DNA from: an uncultured Pseudomonadota bacterium
Lineage (GTDB): Bacteria > Pseudomonadota > Alphaproteobacteria > RF32 > CAG-239
Length of the DNA: 39,846 nucleotides
Assembly (NCBI GenBank): GCA_949286215.1
Contig: CASDYX010000019.1
Coordinates: forward strand, 29,653 to 69,498
Direction: 5' to 3'
Shown piece after piece: positions 1 to 7,006 of this stretch. The translations under genes and the position numbers were made by a program. Each line of letters opens with the position of its first letter. Positions within the stretch are counted from its first letter, which is position 1. The notes under the pieces were generated by a model. It was not told the DNA's origin. It saw nothing but the letters and a program-made list of their open reading frames with translations, and ran no database searches.

Positions 1-1424
1 AAAACTTTGCGCAAGACCAATAAAGCTCCGATACCAATAATAGTGAGCAAAAATCTATCAAAAATAAATGCAGACAGACGCGCATAGCCAAATAGCGATA
101 AGCCGAATGTCACAATCACAAACAAAACAGTTGAAAACGTTATCTTAAAGGCTATATTGACTTGAGCATCATCATCGGTGCTATCGGTAGAACTTGATGA
201 TGGCTCTTCATCGTCGTCTTCATCTTTATCTTCTAACTCATCCCAAAGATAACGTTTGACCAATAAAATTATGCAAATTCCTTTAACTGCATTGGCGCAA
301 GCTCTGATGTAATTGTTTAAATCAACAGAATAGTTGGAAATGGTGGCGACATGGAGCAAAAAGCCGCATAAGCCAAACATAAATACCGTAAAATAAAGCG
401 CAGAAGTCATTCTCTTGGCTTTATCTGTATCAACGTTGATTAAACGCCATTTTTCGTTATACGGAGCAAAAAATACTCGAGATACGGCACGAGCCAAAAT
501 AACCAGCAAAGTATAGAACAAGAAACTATTCAAGACTATTCCGAAAAAGCCCGTGGTCATTACTTGGGTTGAATACATCCATAACATAAAGCCGGCAATA
601 ATCGTTGCAGGGATAACGCCGTAAGCTATGGCTACAAATATAGCGGCCACTACTTTTCGACCATAGCGCGGATGTTCAATATCCTTGCGATAGCCAAAGT
701 GCTTCATTATAAACAAGCGCAAATAAATACCAAGCCACAAGGACAACAGAGCTACCAATAAAACCGGTATGATATTGGAATGTACAAAGCTTTTTTGATC
801 TTCGTTGAGACCTTGATACCAATTAATCGGTGACTTAATGATGTCAACCATATACTCAACAAACAATGTGGTGGAGTGCAAAAAATTGCTCGGATAAATA
901 AGCGGTTGTTGATAATTTAACAAATTGCCCAACAACTCCGTATTGCGCACGTTAATGATTACTGTATCCAACTCATCAATTTTTGCTAACAAAACATCAA
1001 CTTCGGCTATTTGCCCTTTTTGATAAGAGGCTTCTTCATTAAACTCTTTGCGCTTTTGAGCTATAATGTCTATCTCTTGACTGCCATCAGTTGGTTCGGG
1101 ACCCAAGGCATCTATTCTGCGCTGAACAAATTCTAACTCTTTTTCATTGCGTTTTTTGGCTTCCATCAATTTGGTACGCGTACTGCTTAGAAACTTCACA
1201 TCATCTGACAGCGTCTCAGACATGGATTGACCGTTTTTGAGCATTCCTTCCATGCGCCCCAGTTGACGGCTCATTTCCACATAGTTTATCTCATTGGCCT
1301 GAATGCTATCGACGACTTTGGTTTCGGCATCAATTTCAAGTTTTTGGGTTTCGGCATGGCTCACCGAAGCACTTAGCCCCAGAAAAAGTGATGCTACACC
1401 CAAAATCCGTACCAATTTATTCAT
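1..1424 (-). CDS. MscS-like mechanosensitive channel family protein (3' end cut off by window edge)
   Basis: This is my own translation of the frame that opens at ATG 1424-1422 and stays open to the window edge, about 474 residues. It begins with a signal peptide (MNKLVRILGVASLFLGLSAS) followed by a periplasmic, charged coiled-coil region of roughly 200 residues. After that come at least five hydrophobic segments, interrupted by a strongly acidic cytoplasmic loop (repeated D/E, then a serine run). This arrangement is that of large MscK/DUF3772-type members of the MscS family, inner-membrane channels that release solutes on hypo-osmotic shock. The MscS pore helix and beta domain would lie beyond the edge, so the assignment is by architecture. 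It starts 12 bases after the upstream stop, with GGGGG just before the ATG, so it is probably co-transcribed with the USG-1-like gene. Confidence 0.7.
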   Translation of the reverse strand, partial: MNKLVRILGVASLFLGLSASVSHAETQKLEIDAETKVVDSIQANEINYVEMSRQLGRMEGMLKNGQSMSETLSDDVKFLSSTRTKLMEAKKRNEKELEFVQRRIDALGPEPTDGSQEIDIIAQKRKEFNEEASYQKGQIAEVDVLLAKIDELDTVIINVRNTELLGNLLNYQQPLIYPSNFLHSTTLFVEYMVDIIKSPINWYQGLNEDQKSFVHSNIIPVLLVALLSLWLGIYLRLFIMKHFGYRKDIEHPRYGRKVVAAIFVAIAYGVIPATIIAGFMLWMYSTQVMTTGFFGIVLNSFLFYTLLVILARAVSRVFFAPYNEKWRLINVDTDKAKRMTSALYFTVFMFGLCGFLLHVATISNYSVDLNNYIRACANAVKGICIILLVKRYLWDELEDKDEDDDEEPSSSSTDSTDDDAQVNIAFKITFSTVLFVIVTFGLSLFGYARLSAFIFDRFLLTIIGIGALLVLRKV

Positions 1425-1436
1425 AAAAGCCCCCGC

Positions 1437-2450
1437 TTAGTGTGTGGTTGAGGTTGTGAGTTCTTTCAAAACGGCAAAAGCATTTTTGGCAACACCTGCA
1501 CGCAAATCATCGGCTATGCACCAAAAACTAAAGCCGCTTTCGACTGATACATCTTGACGCAGACGGCTTACATAAATGTTGTCTTCCCCTTGAATATCTG
1601 CCAAGGTAACATAACCACCGTCTAAATTCTTATCAAATACAACAACGCCAGATGTCTGTTTCATGAGCTTGCGGACTTCATCGACATCAGCATCATGTTC
1701 ACATTCAACATTGACAAACTGCCCATTGCCTATGAATGCAGGAATTACGGCGCAGTTTGCATGAACTTTTACATCACCACCCAAAATCCGCTTTACTTCG
1801 GCATTCATTGACCACTCGTTTTGGGTCTCCTCCCCTATAAAGTCTCCGACCTGAGGAATGACATTAAACGCGATTTGTTTATTGAAAACTTTTTGGTCGT
1901 CAACCAACGTATCGTTCATATAAATCTTGCGGGTTTGCGTAAACAACTCATCCATGGCTTCTTTACCATAAACTGAAGTGGAGGTATAAGTCGAAACAAT
2001 TATTCTTTTGATGCCATACTCTTTTTGAACTTTTTGGAGCGGCAACAAAATTTGCGCCACCGCTGCAGACGGAACGGCAATCAAACCTTTTGAGGCTTGA
2101 TGAACAAGTTCCAGATTATAGCCAGACATAACCAAAGGAACATCCGAATCGCCGACATAAGCCTGAGAACAGTCAATTACTTTACATCCTTTGGCCAAAG
2201 CTTTAGGTGCAAACTGCTTGGCAATAGTTTCGGTTGTTGCAAAAAGCACAATATCAGCTTTTGAGAAATCAAAATCATTCAGATTCAAAACATCTAAATC
2301 TTCTTCCTCACCATAAGAAACCATATTGCCTAAAACAGAACCTGGCTCCAAGGCTATGATATCTTTGGCTTTATATCCGTTCTCTTCCAAAAAACTTAAA
2401 ATCTCGCGTCCGATACTACTTTGAACGCCGGCAACTGCTATTTTATTCAT
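1437..2450 (-). CDS. USG-1-like protein, aspartate-semialdehyde dehydrogenase paralogue lacking catalytic residues
   Basis: A 337-residue protein with the aspartate-semialdehyde dehydrogenase fold: an N-terminal nucleotide-binding segment (MNKIAVAGVQSSIGRE), a central VSTYTSTSVYGKEAMDEL motif and the family's C-terminal FSFWCIADDLRAG. True ASADH has its nucleophile in a NPNCS-type motif. Here the aligned stretch is AVPSAAVAQ, so the cysteine is missing. The later R-x-P...GHS motif, which holds the catalytic histidine and substrate arginine, reads CAVIPAFIGNG. These losses and the AVP signature match the USG-1 subfamily (E. coli Usg), whose function is not established. A lysine/threonine pathway role should therefore not be assumed. 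It lies directly upstream of the channel gene and seems to head that operon. An authentic asd is not in this window. Confidence 0.82.
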   Translation of the reverse strand: MNKIAVAGVQSSIGREILSFLEENGYKAKDIIALEPGSVLGNMVSYGEEEDLDVLNLNDFDFSKADIVLFATTETIAKQFAPKALAKGCKVIDCSQAYVGDSDVPLVMSGYNLELVHQASKGLIAVPSAAVAQILLPLQKVQKEYGIKRIIVSTYTSTSVYGKEAMDELFTQTRKIYMNDTLVDDQKVFNKQIAFNVIPQVGDFIGEETQNEWSMNAEVKRILGGDVKVHANCAVIPAFIGNGQFVNVECEHDADVDEVRKLMKQTSGVVVFDKNLDGGYVTLADIQGEDNIYVSRLRQDVSVESGFSFWCIADDLRAGVAKNAFAVLKELTTSTTH

Positions 2451-2540
2451 GTGAATTCGTCCTAAAAATTTATTATTTTTTATTTATACATAACAATTAT
2501 TTACAATATGATAATTTTTATGTTTTTTTGCAATTGATTT

Positions 2541-3338
2541 TCAGCGATTAAAACGGTTTTTCAACCACTTTTTACGCTCTTGACATTTTTTTATGCCAAC
2601 TTTTGCTCCCAGATTTACCAAAAATTTATGCAAGTGAAACTTTAAGGTCGTAAATTTGTGATGCAAAATTACGCCATATTTTAATTTATGGTCGCTCAAC
2701 AGCTTTCTAAAGACTTGCGGGTCTCCTTCCCATTCATATTTGATATCCGAATAGGTTTCTATTCTTGTCAGACCTTCTCGAACCTCTCGATGGCTATACT
2801 CATGCGGCTCATTAAACAAAGAAACCTCCAACAAGGAAATATTTTTTGAAGGGAACAAGCTTCTGATATCTTCCAGCCAACGAATGAGTTTTTCATCTGT
2901 TTCTGTGGTTTTGGAGTAAATTACCTCCTCTATGGAATATCCACTTTGAGGACGAATGGTGCAAACTCTGAAAAACAATATATCTTGCGCTTTTTCTATT
3001 TCTTGATACAGACGGGCTATGCGACGATTGTATTTGTTCTTTATAGCATCAAAACTTTCACTTAGAGCCACATTATGCGGAAAATCATGCCAAAAACCGA
3101 TTTTTGTCTTGGTATCTATATAGACATCGGTTTGCTCAGATTCTTTGCCTTTATACTCCATATTTTCTTTTTCCAAGAAACCTGTGAAGTGACTTTCCAG
3201 CATTTCTTTAATTTGGTTAATATCTAAGGTTAACACCCAATCGAACGGCAAAGACTCGTTTTGCAATTTTAAATTACGTAAATTTTGAGAGGTTTTGCAC
3301 ACGCTCCCTATCGGAATAATTATGTCGTATCTTTTCAT
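2541..3338 (-). CDS. DUF1796 papain-like cysteine peptidase family protein
   Basis: The N-terminal pattern MKRYDIIIPIGSVCKTSQNL followed by an SLPFDWVLT segment is the hallmark of the DUF1796 family, proteins predicted to have a papain-like fold. The Cys in GSVC and the later FWHDFPHN histidine are the candidate catalytic positions. The substrate is unknown; members often sit near surface-polysaccharide genes. The C-terminal 40 residues are very basic. An in-frame ATG 15 codons upstream is possible, but I chose the internal ATG because GGAG sits six bases before it and the conserved motif begins immediately. It is a single gene with no close partner, convergent with nothing and divergent from the phage-like cassette. 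Confidence 0.7.
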   Translation of the reverse strand: MKRYDIIIPIGSVCKTSQNLRNLKLQNESLPFDWVLTLDINQIKEMLESHFTGFLEKENMEYKGKESEQTDVYIDTKTKIGFWHDFPHNVALSESFDAIKNKYNRRIARLYQEIEKAQDILFFRVCTIRPQSGYSIEEVIYSKTTETDEKLIRWLEDIRSLFPSKNISLLEVSLFNEPHEYSHREVREGLTRIETYSDIKYEWEGDPQVFRKLLSDHKLKYGVILHHKFTTLKFHLHKFLVNLGAKVGIKKCQERKKWLKNRFNR

Positions 3339-3455
3339 GAGCTGCTCCATTAAGGAAATTTTTTGTGAATTTAACAAAAGCAATTGCTCCTGTCCAGATT
3401 TATTATTACGGCTGCTCTTTCTTTATATCGCCTATAAATTTTAGGAAAAAATTCC

Positions 3456-3484
3456 TTGACATTTGATTTTTTTTATGCTAGTTC
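3456..3484 (+). promoter_or_regulatory. sigma70-type promoter of the phage-like tail cassette
   Basis: TTGACA and TAGTTC hexamers are separated by 17 bases. The -35 is a perfect consensus and the -10 is weak. Transcription would begin near 3491 and run into the leader terminator before the tail-fibre gene. Confidence 0.5.
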
Positions 3485-3491
3485 TAATTTT

Positions 3492-3557
3492 GCCACTTGG
3501 GATATTTGTGCCCAAATCACAATTGAGTTTTGCCTCCGATGTTTCGGAGGCTTTTTT
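3492..3557 (+). terminator. leader terminator (possible attenuator) ahead of the tail-fibre gene
   Basis: A perfect 8-bp GC-rich stem (GCCTCCGA/TCGGAGGC, loop TGTT, 3532-3551) is followed by TTTTTTGTTTTT, a textbook intrinsic terminator. Just upstream TTGGG and CCCAA can form a smaller hairpin. The terminator lies between the promoter and the Shine-Dalgarno site of the tail-fibre gene, so it would release an RNA of about 65 nt unless read through. Confidence 0.75.
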
Positions 3558-3582
3558 GTTTTTAAATTACGAGGAGAAACAC

Positions 3583-4611
3583 ATGTCAACCGAAACACTG
3601 ATTGAAGCCGGTAATATTAAGCCGAGAATCCAATTTACCGCTGACGGAGTACAAAGAGAATTTCAATTCTTTTTTAAAATATATGAACCTGAAAATGTTA
3701 AAGTTTATATTGAAGATGTTGAACAAGATTCCGGATATAGCTTATCTACCAAGGAAGATGTTCAAGGTGGAATTATTACTTTTGATACGGCACCTGAAAG
3801 CGGAAAACTCGTTACCATTTACCGTGAGCTAGAGCTTAAAAGAACAACCAATTTTAAGGAAGGCGGACCTTTTAGAAGCTCGAATGTTAACTCTGAATTT
3901 GACTACCAACTTTCTTGTTTGGAGCAACTCGAAGATTCTATCGGGAGAACAGTTACTTTCCCGCAATATGCTCCAACAAACCTCAATATTAACCTTCCAA
4001 TGCCTGATGCCGGCAAATCTATTATCTGGAGCGAAGATGAAGGGCGTTTGGTTAACTCAAAATACCAATTTGATAATATTGTTAACCTCAGTTCTCAATA
4101 TTGCGACCAGACACAACAATACTTAAATCAAGCTCAAGAAATTAATTCTCAAATCAATGAAAAACATTCTCTTGTTCAACAACTGGCAAATAGCGTAACT
4201 GAGCTGCAGGAACAGGCAGAGACTAATGCCGCCACCGCTCAAGAGGCTGCCAAAGAGGCGGCCGCAAATGCCGTCAACAGCTTGTATAACCAAAGCGAAA
4301 CGGCGGAAGCTTTCACTATCACTCTTAAAGACGGTGTCAGCATATACAGAACCCCTCTTGTATCTCAAAATACGGACGTTATTTTTGACTTTAGTCAATT
4401 AACAAAGCCTGCAAACACCATCACGTTTGAATTGTATATCTCTTACAGCTCCTTTGTAACCGTTACATTTTCAAATATTACGGTTCATTGGTTTAATGGG
4501 AAAGTACCAAACGCCGCTCAAAACGGAACTAAAACTAAAATATTTACCTTTAGAAATATTACTCCGTCAAATTATACGGATTGGATTGTATCAATGGAGG
4601 GCGGATACTAA
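3583..4611 (+). CDS. phage tail fibre protein with T7-type N-terminal region
   Basis: The start is the ATG preceded by GAGGAG six bases upstream. An earlier in-frame ATG would put a terminator hairpin inside the gene. The first 130 residues (FTADGVQREFQFFFKIY, then a VTIYRELELKRTT strand and FRSSNVNSEFDYQL) have the pattern of the N-terminal tail-attachment domain of T7 gp17-like fibres. Next comes a long coiled coil (about 195-260) with alanine-rich heptads, typical of a trimeric shaft. The C-terminal 90 residues are beta-rich and would be the receptor-binding tip. It is the first gene of a cassette with overlapping or closely spaced tail and lysis genes. No head or tail-tube genes are nearby, so it is either a prophage remnant or a retained cassette. 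Confidence 0.75.
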   Translation: MSTETLIEAGNIKPRIQFTADGVQREFQFFFKIYEPENVKVYIEDVEQDSGYSLSTKEDVQGGIITFDTAPESGKLVTIYRELELKRTTNFKEGGPFRSSNVNSEFDYQLSCLEQLEDSIGRTVTFPQYAPTNLNINLPMPDAGKSIIWSEDEGRLVNSKYQFDNIVNLSSQYCDQTQQYLNQAQEINSQINEKHSLVQQLANSVTELQEQAETNAATAQEAAKEAAANAVNSLYNQSETAEAFTITLKDGVSIYRTPLVSQNTDVIFDFSQLTKPANTITFELYISYSSFVTVTFSNITVHWFNGKVPNAAQNGTKTKIFTFRNITPSNYTDWIVSMEGGY

Positions 4612-5138
4612 TGACAATCAGATGTAAATTTTCACCTTTAGGAAAGCCGGAGGTAGATTCTTACGAACCCGGAACCGTACTTTTTGAAAATTCGCCTGCA
4701 AATGATAAGACAACTAACGTAAATCTCCCCATTAAACAAGGGGTCTTTGAACTTATGTGTTGCTCGGGAGGCGGCGGACACTGGTGTTATATCGGATGTA
4801 ACTCGGGGTCGTCAGGGTCTTTTTTCAAAGGTGTTGTCTATTTTGATGAAGACCAAACATTAGAAATTCAGGTAGGCGGCGGTACCACGACCTACGCACA
4901 CAATGGCTATCCTACTTATATAACCAACTGTATTCACTGCCCTGAGGGAAAATCTGCAAATACAACCTGCTCAAGCAAGCCTGCTGCTCCAACCTTAATG
5001 TCCGGAATGCAGGTTTTGAGCACAGAAATACATGCCGGCGGGACTTGCGGCGGTGATTCTCTTTTTGCGGGAACCGAATATGGCGCCGATTTAAAACCCG
5101 GTTATATGAAACTTACTTACCTTAGGCTTGAACCTTAA
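4611..5138 (+). CDS. glycine-rich, cysteine-rich phage tail-tip protein
   Basis: The ATG overlaps the stop of the tail-fibre gene (TAATG), and GGAGG lies just upstream, so translation is coupled. The 175-residue protein is rich in Gly, Cys, Ser and Thr, with CCSGGGGHWCYIGCNSGSSG near residue 50 and further GGG runs. Glycine-rich proteins of this kind form collagen-like or polyglycine-sandwich tips on phage fibres and adhesins. About nine cysteines is unusual for a cytoplasmically assembled phage protein and may point to disulphide or metal cross-links. I do not recognise a named family; the call rests on composition and position between a tail fibre and a tail-assembly-like gene. Confidence 0.55.
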   Translation: MTIRCKFSPLGKPEVDSYEPGTVLFENSPANDKTTNVNLPIKQGVFELMCCSGGGGHWCYIGCNSGSSGSFFKGVVYFDEDQTLEIQVGGGTTTYAHNGYPTYITNCIHCPEGKSANTTCSSKPAAPTLMSGMQVLSTEIHAGGTCGGDSLFAGTEYGADLKPGYMKLTYLRLEP

Positions 5139-5155
5139 TTTATTGGAGAAAATAA

Positions 5156-5557
5156 ATGACTAGTTTTGCTAAACTCAACGACGGAATTCTTAGTTATGCT
5201 CCGGCAACAAAAGATAATGTGCTCGGATACAACCTTGCAAGTAATCAAGCGCAATTGCTGAAAGATGGCTATAAGCCGGTAATTAAGCTTGAAAACAGAG
5301 AAAAATACACTGACTGTGAGGGAACGTACCTTTTCCATTTTGAAGAATTAGAAGACAAAATTATTGAAGTTGCCACTTATCAGCCATATAGCTATGCTTT
5401 TTTAAGAAGAAATGCCTACCCTGATATGGCTGACTTGTGTGATGCTTTTGTTAAAATTAATTCTAATAATGATGCTCTTAAAGCAGAAGGTGAAAAACAA
5501 CTCAGCGCATACGTACAAACTTGTTTAGATATAAAAAATAAATATCCAAAAGCTTAA
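5156..5557 (+). CDS. phage tail-fibre assembly-like protein
   Basis: A 133-residue protein with a good Shine-Dalgarno site (TGGAGAAAATAA-ATG). The C-terminal half has the layout common to phage tail-assembly or virion-associated proteins downstream of fibres: an arginine-rich turn then AYPDMADLCDAFVKI and a terminal helix ending in KNKYPKA. This is equivalent to the usual AYP..DQLDALW ... KYPK ending. It would act as a chaperone or cap for the preceding fibre genes. A strong intrinsic terminator follows, closing the tail part of the cassette. The family call is by pattern only. Confidence 0.5.
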   Translation: MTSFAKLNDGILSYAPATKDNVLGYNLASNQAQLLKDGYKPVIKLENREKYTDCEGTYLFHFEELEDKIIEVATYQPYSYAFLRRNAYPDMADLCDAFVKINSNNDALKAEGEKQLSAYVQTCLDIKNKYPKA

Positions 5558-5568
5558 ACCTTTAGCAG

Positions 5569-5600
5569 AAAGCCTTGTAGAGATACAAGGCTTTCCCTTT
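5569..5600 (+). terminator. intrinsic terminator after the tail genes
   Basis: An 11-bp perfect stem, AAAGCCTTGTA/TACAAGGCTTT, with a GAGA loop, followed by CCCTTTT. It separates the tail genes from the spanin pair. Confidence 0.7.
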
Positions 5601-5613
5601 TAAGGAGAAGAAA

Positions 5614-5820
5614 ATGGCTAAATTCATGACATTCATTATTCTAATTTGCTTGTGCGGCCTGCTTATTTATCACTTAGGAAAAAAACAATGCCAGACACAA
5701 ATATTAACCACTCAAAAGGAAAAGATACAAAATGTTACTCTTCAAAAAGCTAAAATTTATGCTCAACCTAATGCCAGCCGCGATGCTTTGCTTGAACTCA
5801 TGCAAAGCAACATCCTCTGA
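5614..5820 (+). CDS. i-spanin (Rz-like) inner-membrane lysis protein
   Basis: A 68-residue protein with one N-terminal membrane segment (FMTFIILICLCGLLIYHLG) followed by a charged, helical periplasmic domain, preceded by AAGGAGAAGAAA. This is the topology of a type II integral-membrane i-spanin (Rz). In the +1 frame a lipoprotein gene starts inside it and extends past its stop, the overlapping Rz/Rz1 arrangement. Spanin pairs fuse inner and outer membranes in the last step of phage lysis of Gram-negative hosts. The protein is shorter than lambda Rz. The call depends on the pair rather than on sequence similarity. Confidence 0.6.
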   Translation: MAKFMTFIILICLCGLLIYHLGKKQCQTQILTTQKEKIQNVTLQKAKIYAQPNASRDALLELMQSNIL

Positions 5821-5980
5821 GACTGGTTTAACTTGCCCCATTTATCCAATTGCCGGCGAAAAAGTAGCGCAAGAGCTAAAAAAAGCCGATTATGCCTCTT
5901 TTCCTTATACATGGGAGTGGATTGGACGCATTAATAAACTCAGACAAGAACTTGAATTATGTCAGGGGTCGAAATTCTAA
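5732..5980 (+). CDS. o-spanin (Rz1-like) outer-membrane lipoprotein
   Basis: The gene begins inside the i-spanin gene in another frame, with AGGA about 11 bases before the ATG. It encodes an 82-residue protein with a lipoprotein signal (basic start, hydrophobic core, LCLNSC with the lipidated Cys at residue 24). The mature part GLTCPIYPIAGEKVAQELKK, then TWEWIGRINKLRQELELC, resembles the short mature domains of Rz1-like proteins. Asn at -2 of the lipobox is less common but tolerated. It would sit in the outer membrane and contact the Rz-like protein through the periplasm. It ends 44 bases before the next gene's start. Confidence 0.6.
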   Translation: MLLFKKLKFMLNLMPAAMLCLNSCKATSSETGLTCPIYPIAGEKVAQELKKADYASFPYTWEWIGRINKLRQELELCQGSKF

Positions 5981-6024
5981 AAAACAGAATTATATATGTT
6001 TATTATTGTTTATGGAGAAAAATA

Positions 6025-6444
6025 ATGAAACGTTCTTATCTTAAAATTGTTGGTACTTTAAGTGTTATTCTATTTCTTACGGCTTGCGCCTCCACACAAA
6101 AATATGACCAAATGCTCAACGGGTGGGTTGGCAAACCCGAATCTGCTTTGCTTAAGACTTGGGGTGCGCCCAGCGCCAGAAAAATTAATGCTGATGGTTC
6201 ACAAGTGATTACCTTCACTCAAATTCAGACAATTACAGTTCCTTCCGAATATTATCTCTACAATCCTTACCCCCTAGAAGGAGATGACTCGGTTTATGCG
6301 CCGTTTGACGGTGATTATGCCTTTACACCGTATGCGCAAAATCTGGGGGGCAATCAAGAATATATTTGCCAAACCTCGTTTTATATTCAAAACAATGTAG
6401 TAACCGGTTGGAAATGGAAAGGAAATAACTGTCTGGCCAATTAA
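6025..6444 (+). CDS. small outer-membrane lipoprotein, BamE/SmpA-like pattern
   Basis: I chose the ATG after TATGGAGAAAAATA because it is followed at once by a lipoprotein signal (MKRSYLKIVGTLSVILFLTAC; lipobox LTAC, lipidated Cys at residue 21). The mature protein (about 119 residues) has the pattern LNGWVGKPESALLKTWGAPS, then DGSQVITFTQ. This short WxG-x-PE-x-L-xx-WGxP motif recurs in small lipoproteins related in fold to BamE/SmpA, whose role here is unknown. The C-terminus has one Cys pair (YICQT...GNNCLAN) that could form a disulphide. It lies just after the spanins but is probably chromosomal and not part of the phage cassette. Confidence 0.6.
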   Translation: MKRSYLKIVGTLSVILFLTACASTQKYDQMLNGWVGKPESALLKTWGAPSARKINADGSQVITFTQIQTITVPSEYYLYNPYPLEGDDSVYAPFDGDYAFTPYAQNLGGNQEYICQTSFYIQNNVVTGWKWKGNNCLAN

Positions 6445-6544
6445 TTTTAATTTTTGTTGCAGAGGTAACCAATTCTTAACTTAAATATGGTGCAATCTTC
6501 TTAAATAATTTTTGTTCTTATATTTTTGTTATGGGACTGATGAA

Positions 6545-6865
6545 ATGGGGTTATTTTTAGATTTACAAGCCAAGTTAAAAGATTCTCTTTGGCTGATTGT
6601 GGTTTTTCTTATCTTCATTTACTTCAGTTTCTATACAATCAACGGGGAACGCGGATTATTGCGCTATATGTATTTAAGCAAAGAGATTAAATATGCTCAA
6701 GAAATAGCCGATAAATACAGCGCAGAGAAAAAACTTTTGGAACAAAAGGTTCGTTTGCTCTCTTCCAATAGTTTAGATTTGGATATGTTAGAAGAAAGAA
6801 CGCGCGTCGTACTTAACTATGCGGCTGATGATGAATTTGTTCTTCTGGATGAAGCCTCAGAGTAA
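6545..6865 (+). CDS. ftsB: FtsB/DivIC-type cell-division protein (septum formation initiator)
   Basis: A 106-residue protein with a short cytoplasmic start, one membrane segment (LWLIVVFLIFIYFSFYTING) and then a periplasmic coiled coil (YMYLSKEIKYAQEIADKYSAEKKLLEQKVRLL). It ends with the family's LDLDMLEERTRVVLNYAADDEFVLL, the region that binds FtsL/FtsQ. FtsB joins FtsL and FtsQ to activate septal peptidoglycan synthesis. The start was set at the ATG with GGGA eight bases upstream; a longer TTG-initiated form would only add residues that do not fit the family. The neighbouring M23 peptidase gene suggests a division/envelope group. Confidence 0.8.
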   Translation: MGLFLDLQAKLKDSLWLIVVFLIFIYFSFYTINGERGLLRYMYLSKEIKYAQEIADKYSAEKKLLEQKVRLLSSNSLDLDMLEERTRVVLNYAADDEFVLLDEASE

Positions 6866-7006
6866 AATCAAACAAAATCAAGCAATTAGCTCATTTTCTG
6901 GATAAGTCTGCAAAAAATGCTGTATTTTTTGCCAGAATTTGGTATATTTAAATGTAGTTATGTGTTAATTGAGAGTTATGCAATTTTAATTGTGTAATAT
7001 TGCCGT

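Noticed and set aside
3463..3582. N-terminal 40-residue extension of the tail-fibre gene
   Set aside because: It would contain a perfect terminator hairpin and the -10 region; the internal ATG has a strong ribosome-binding site.
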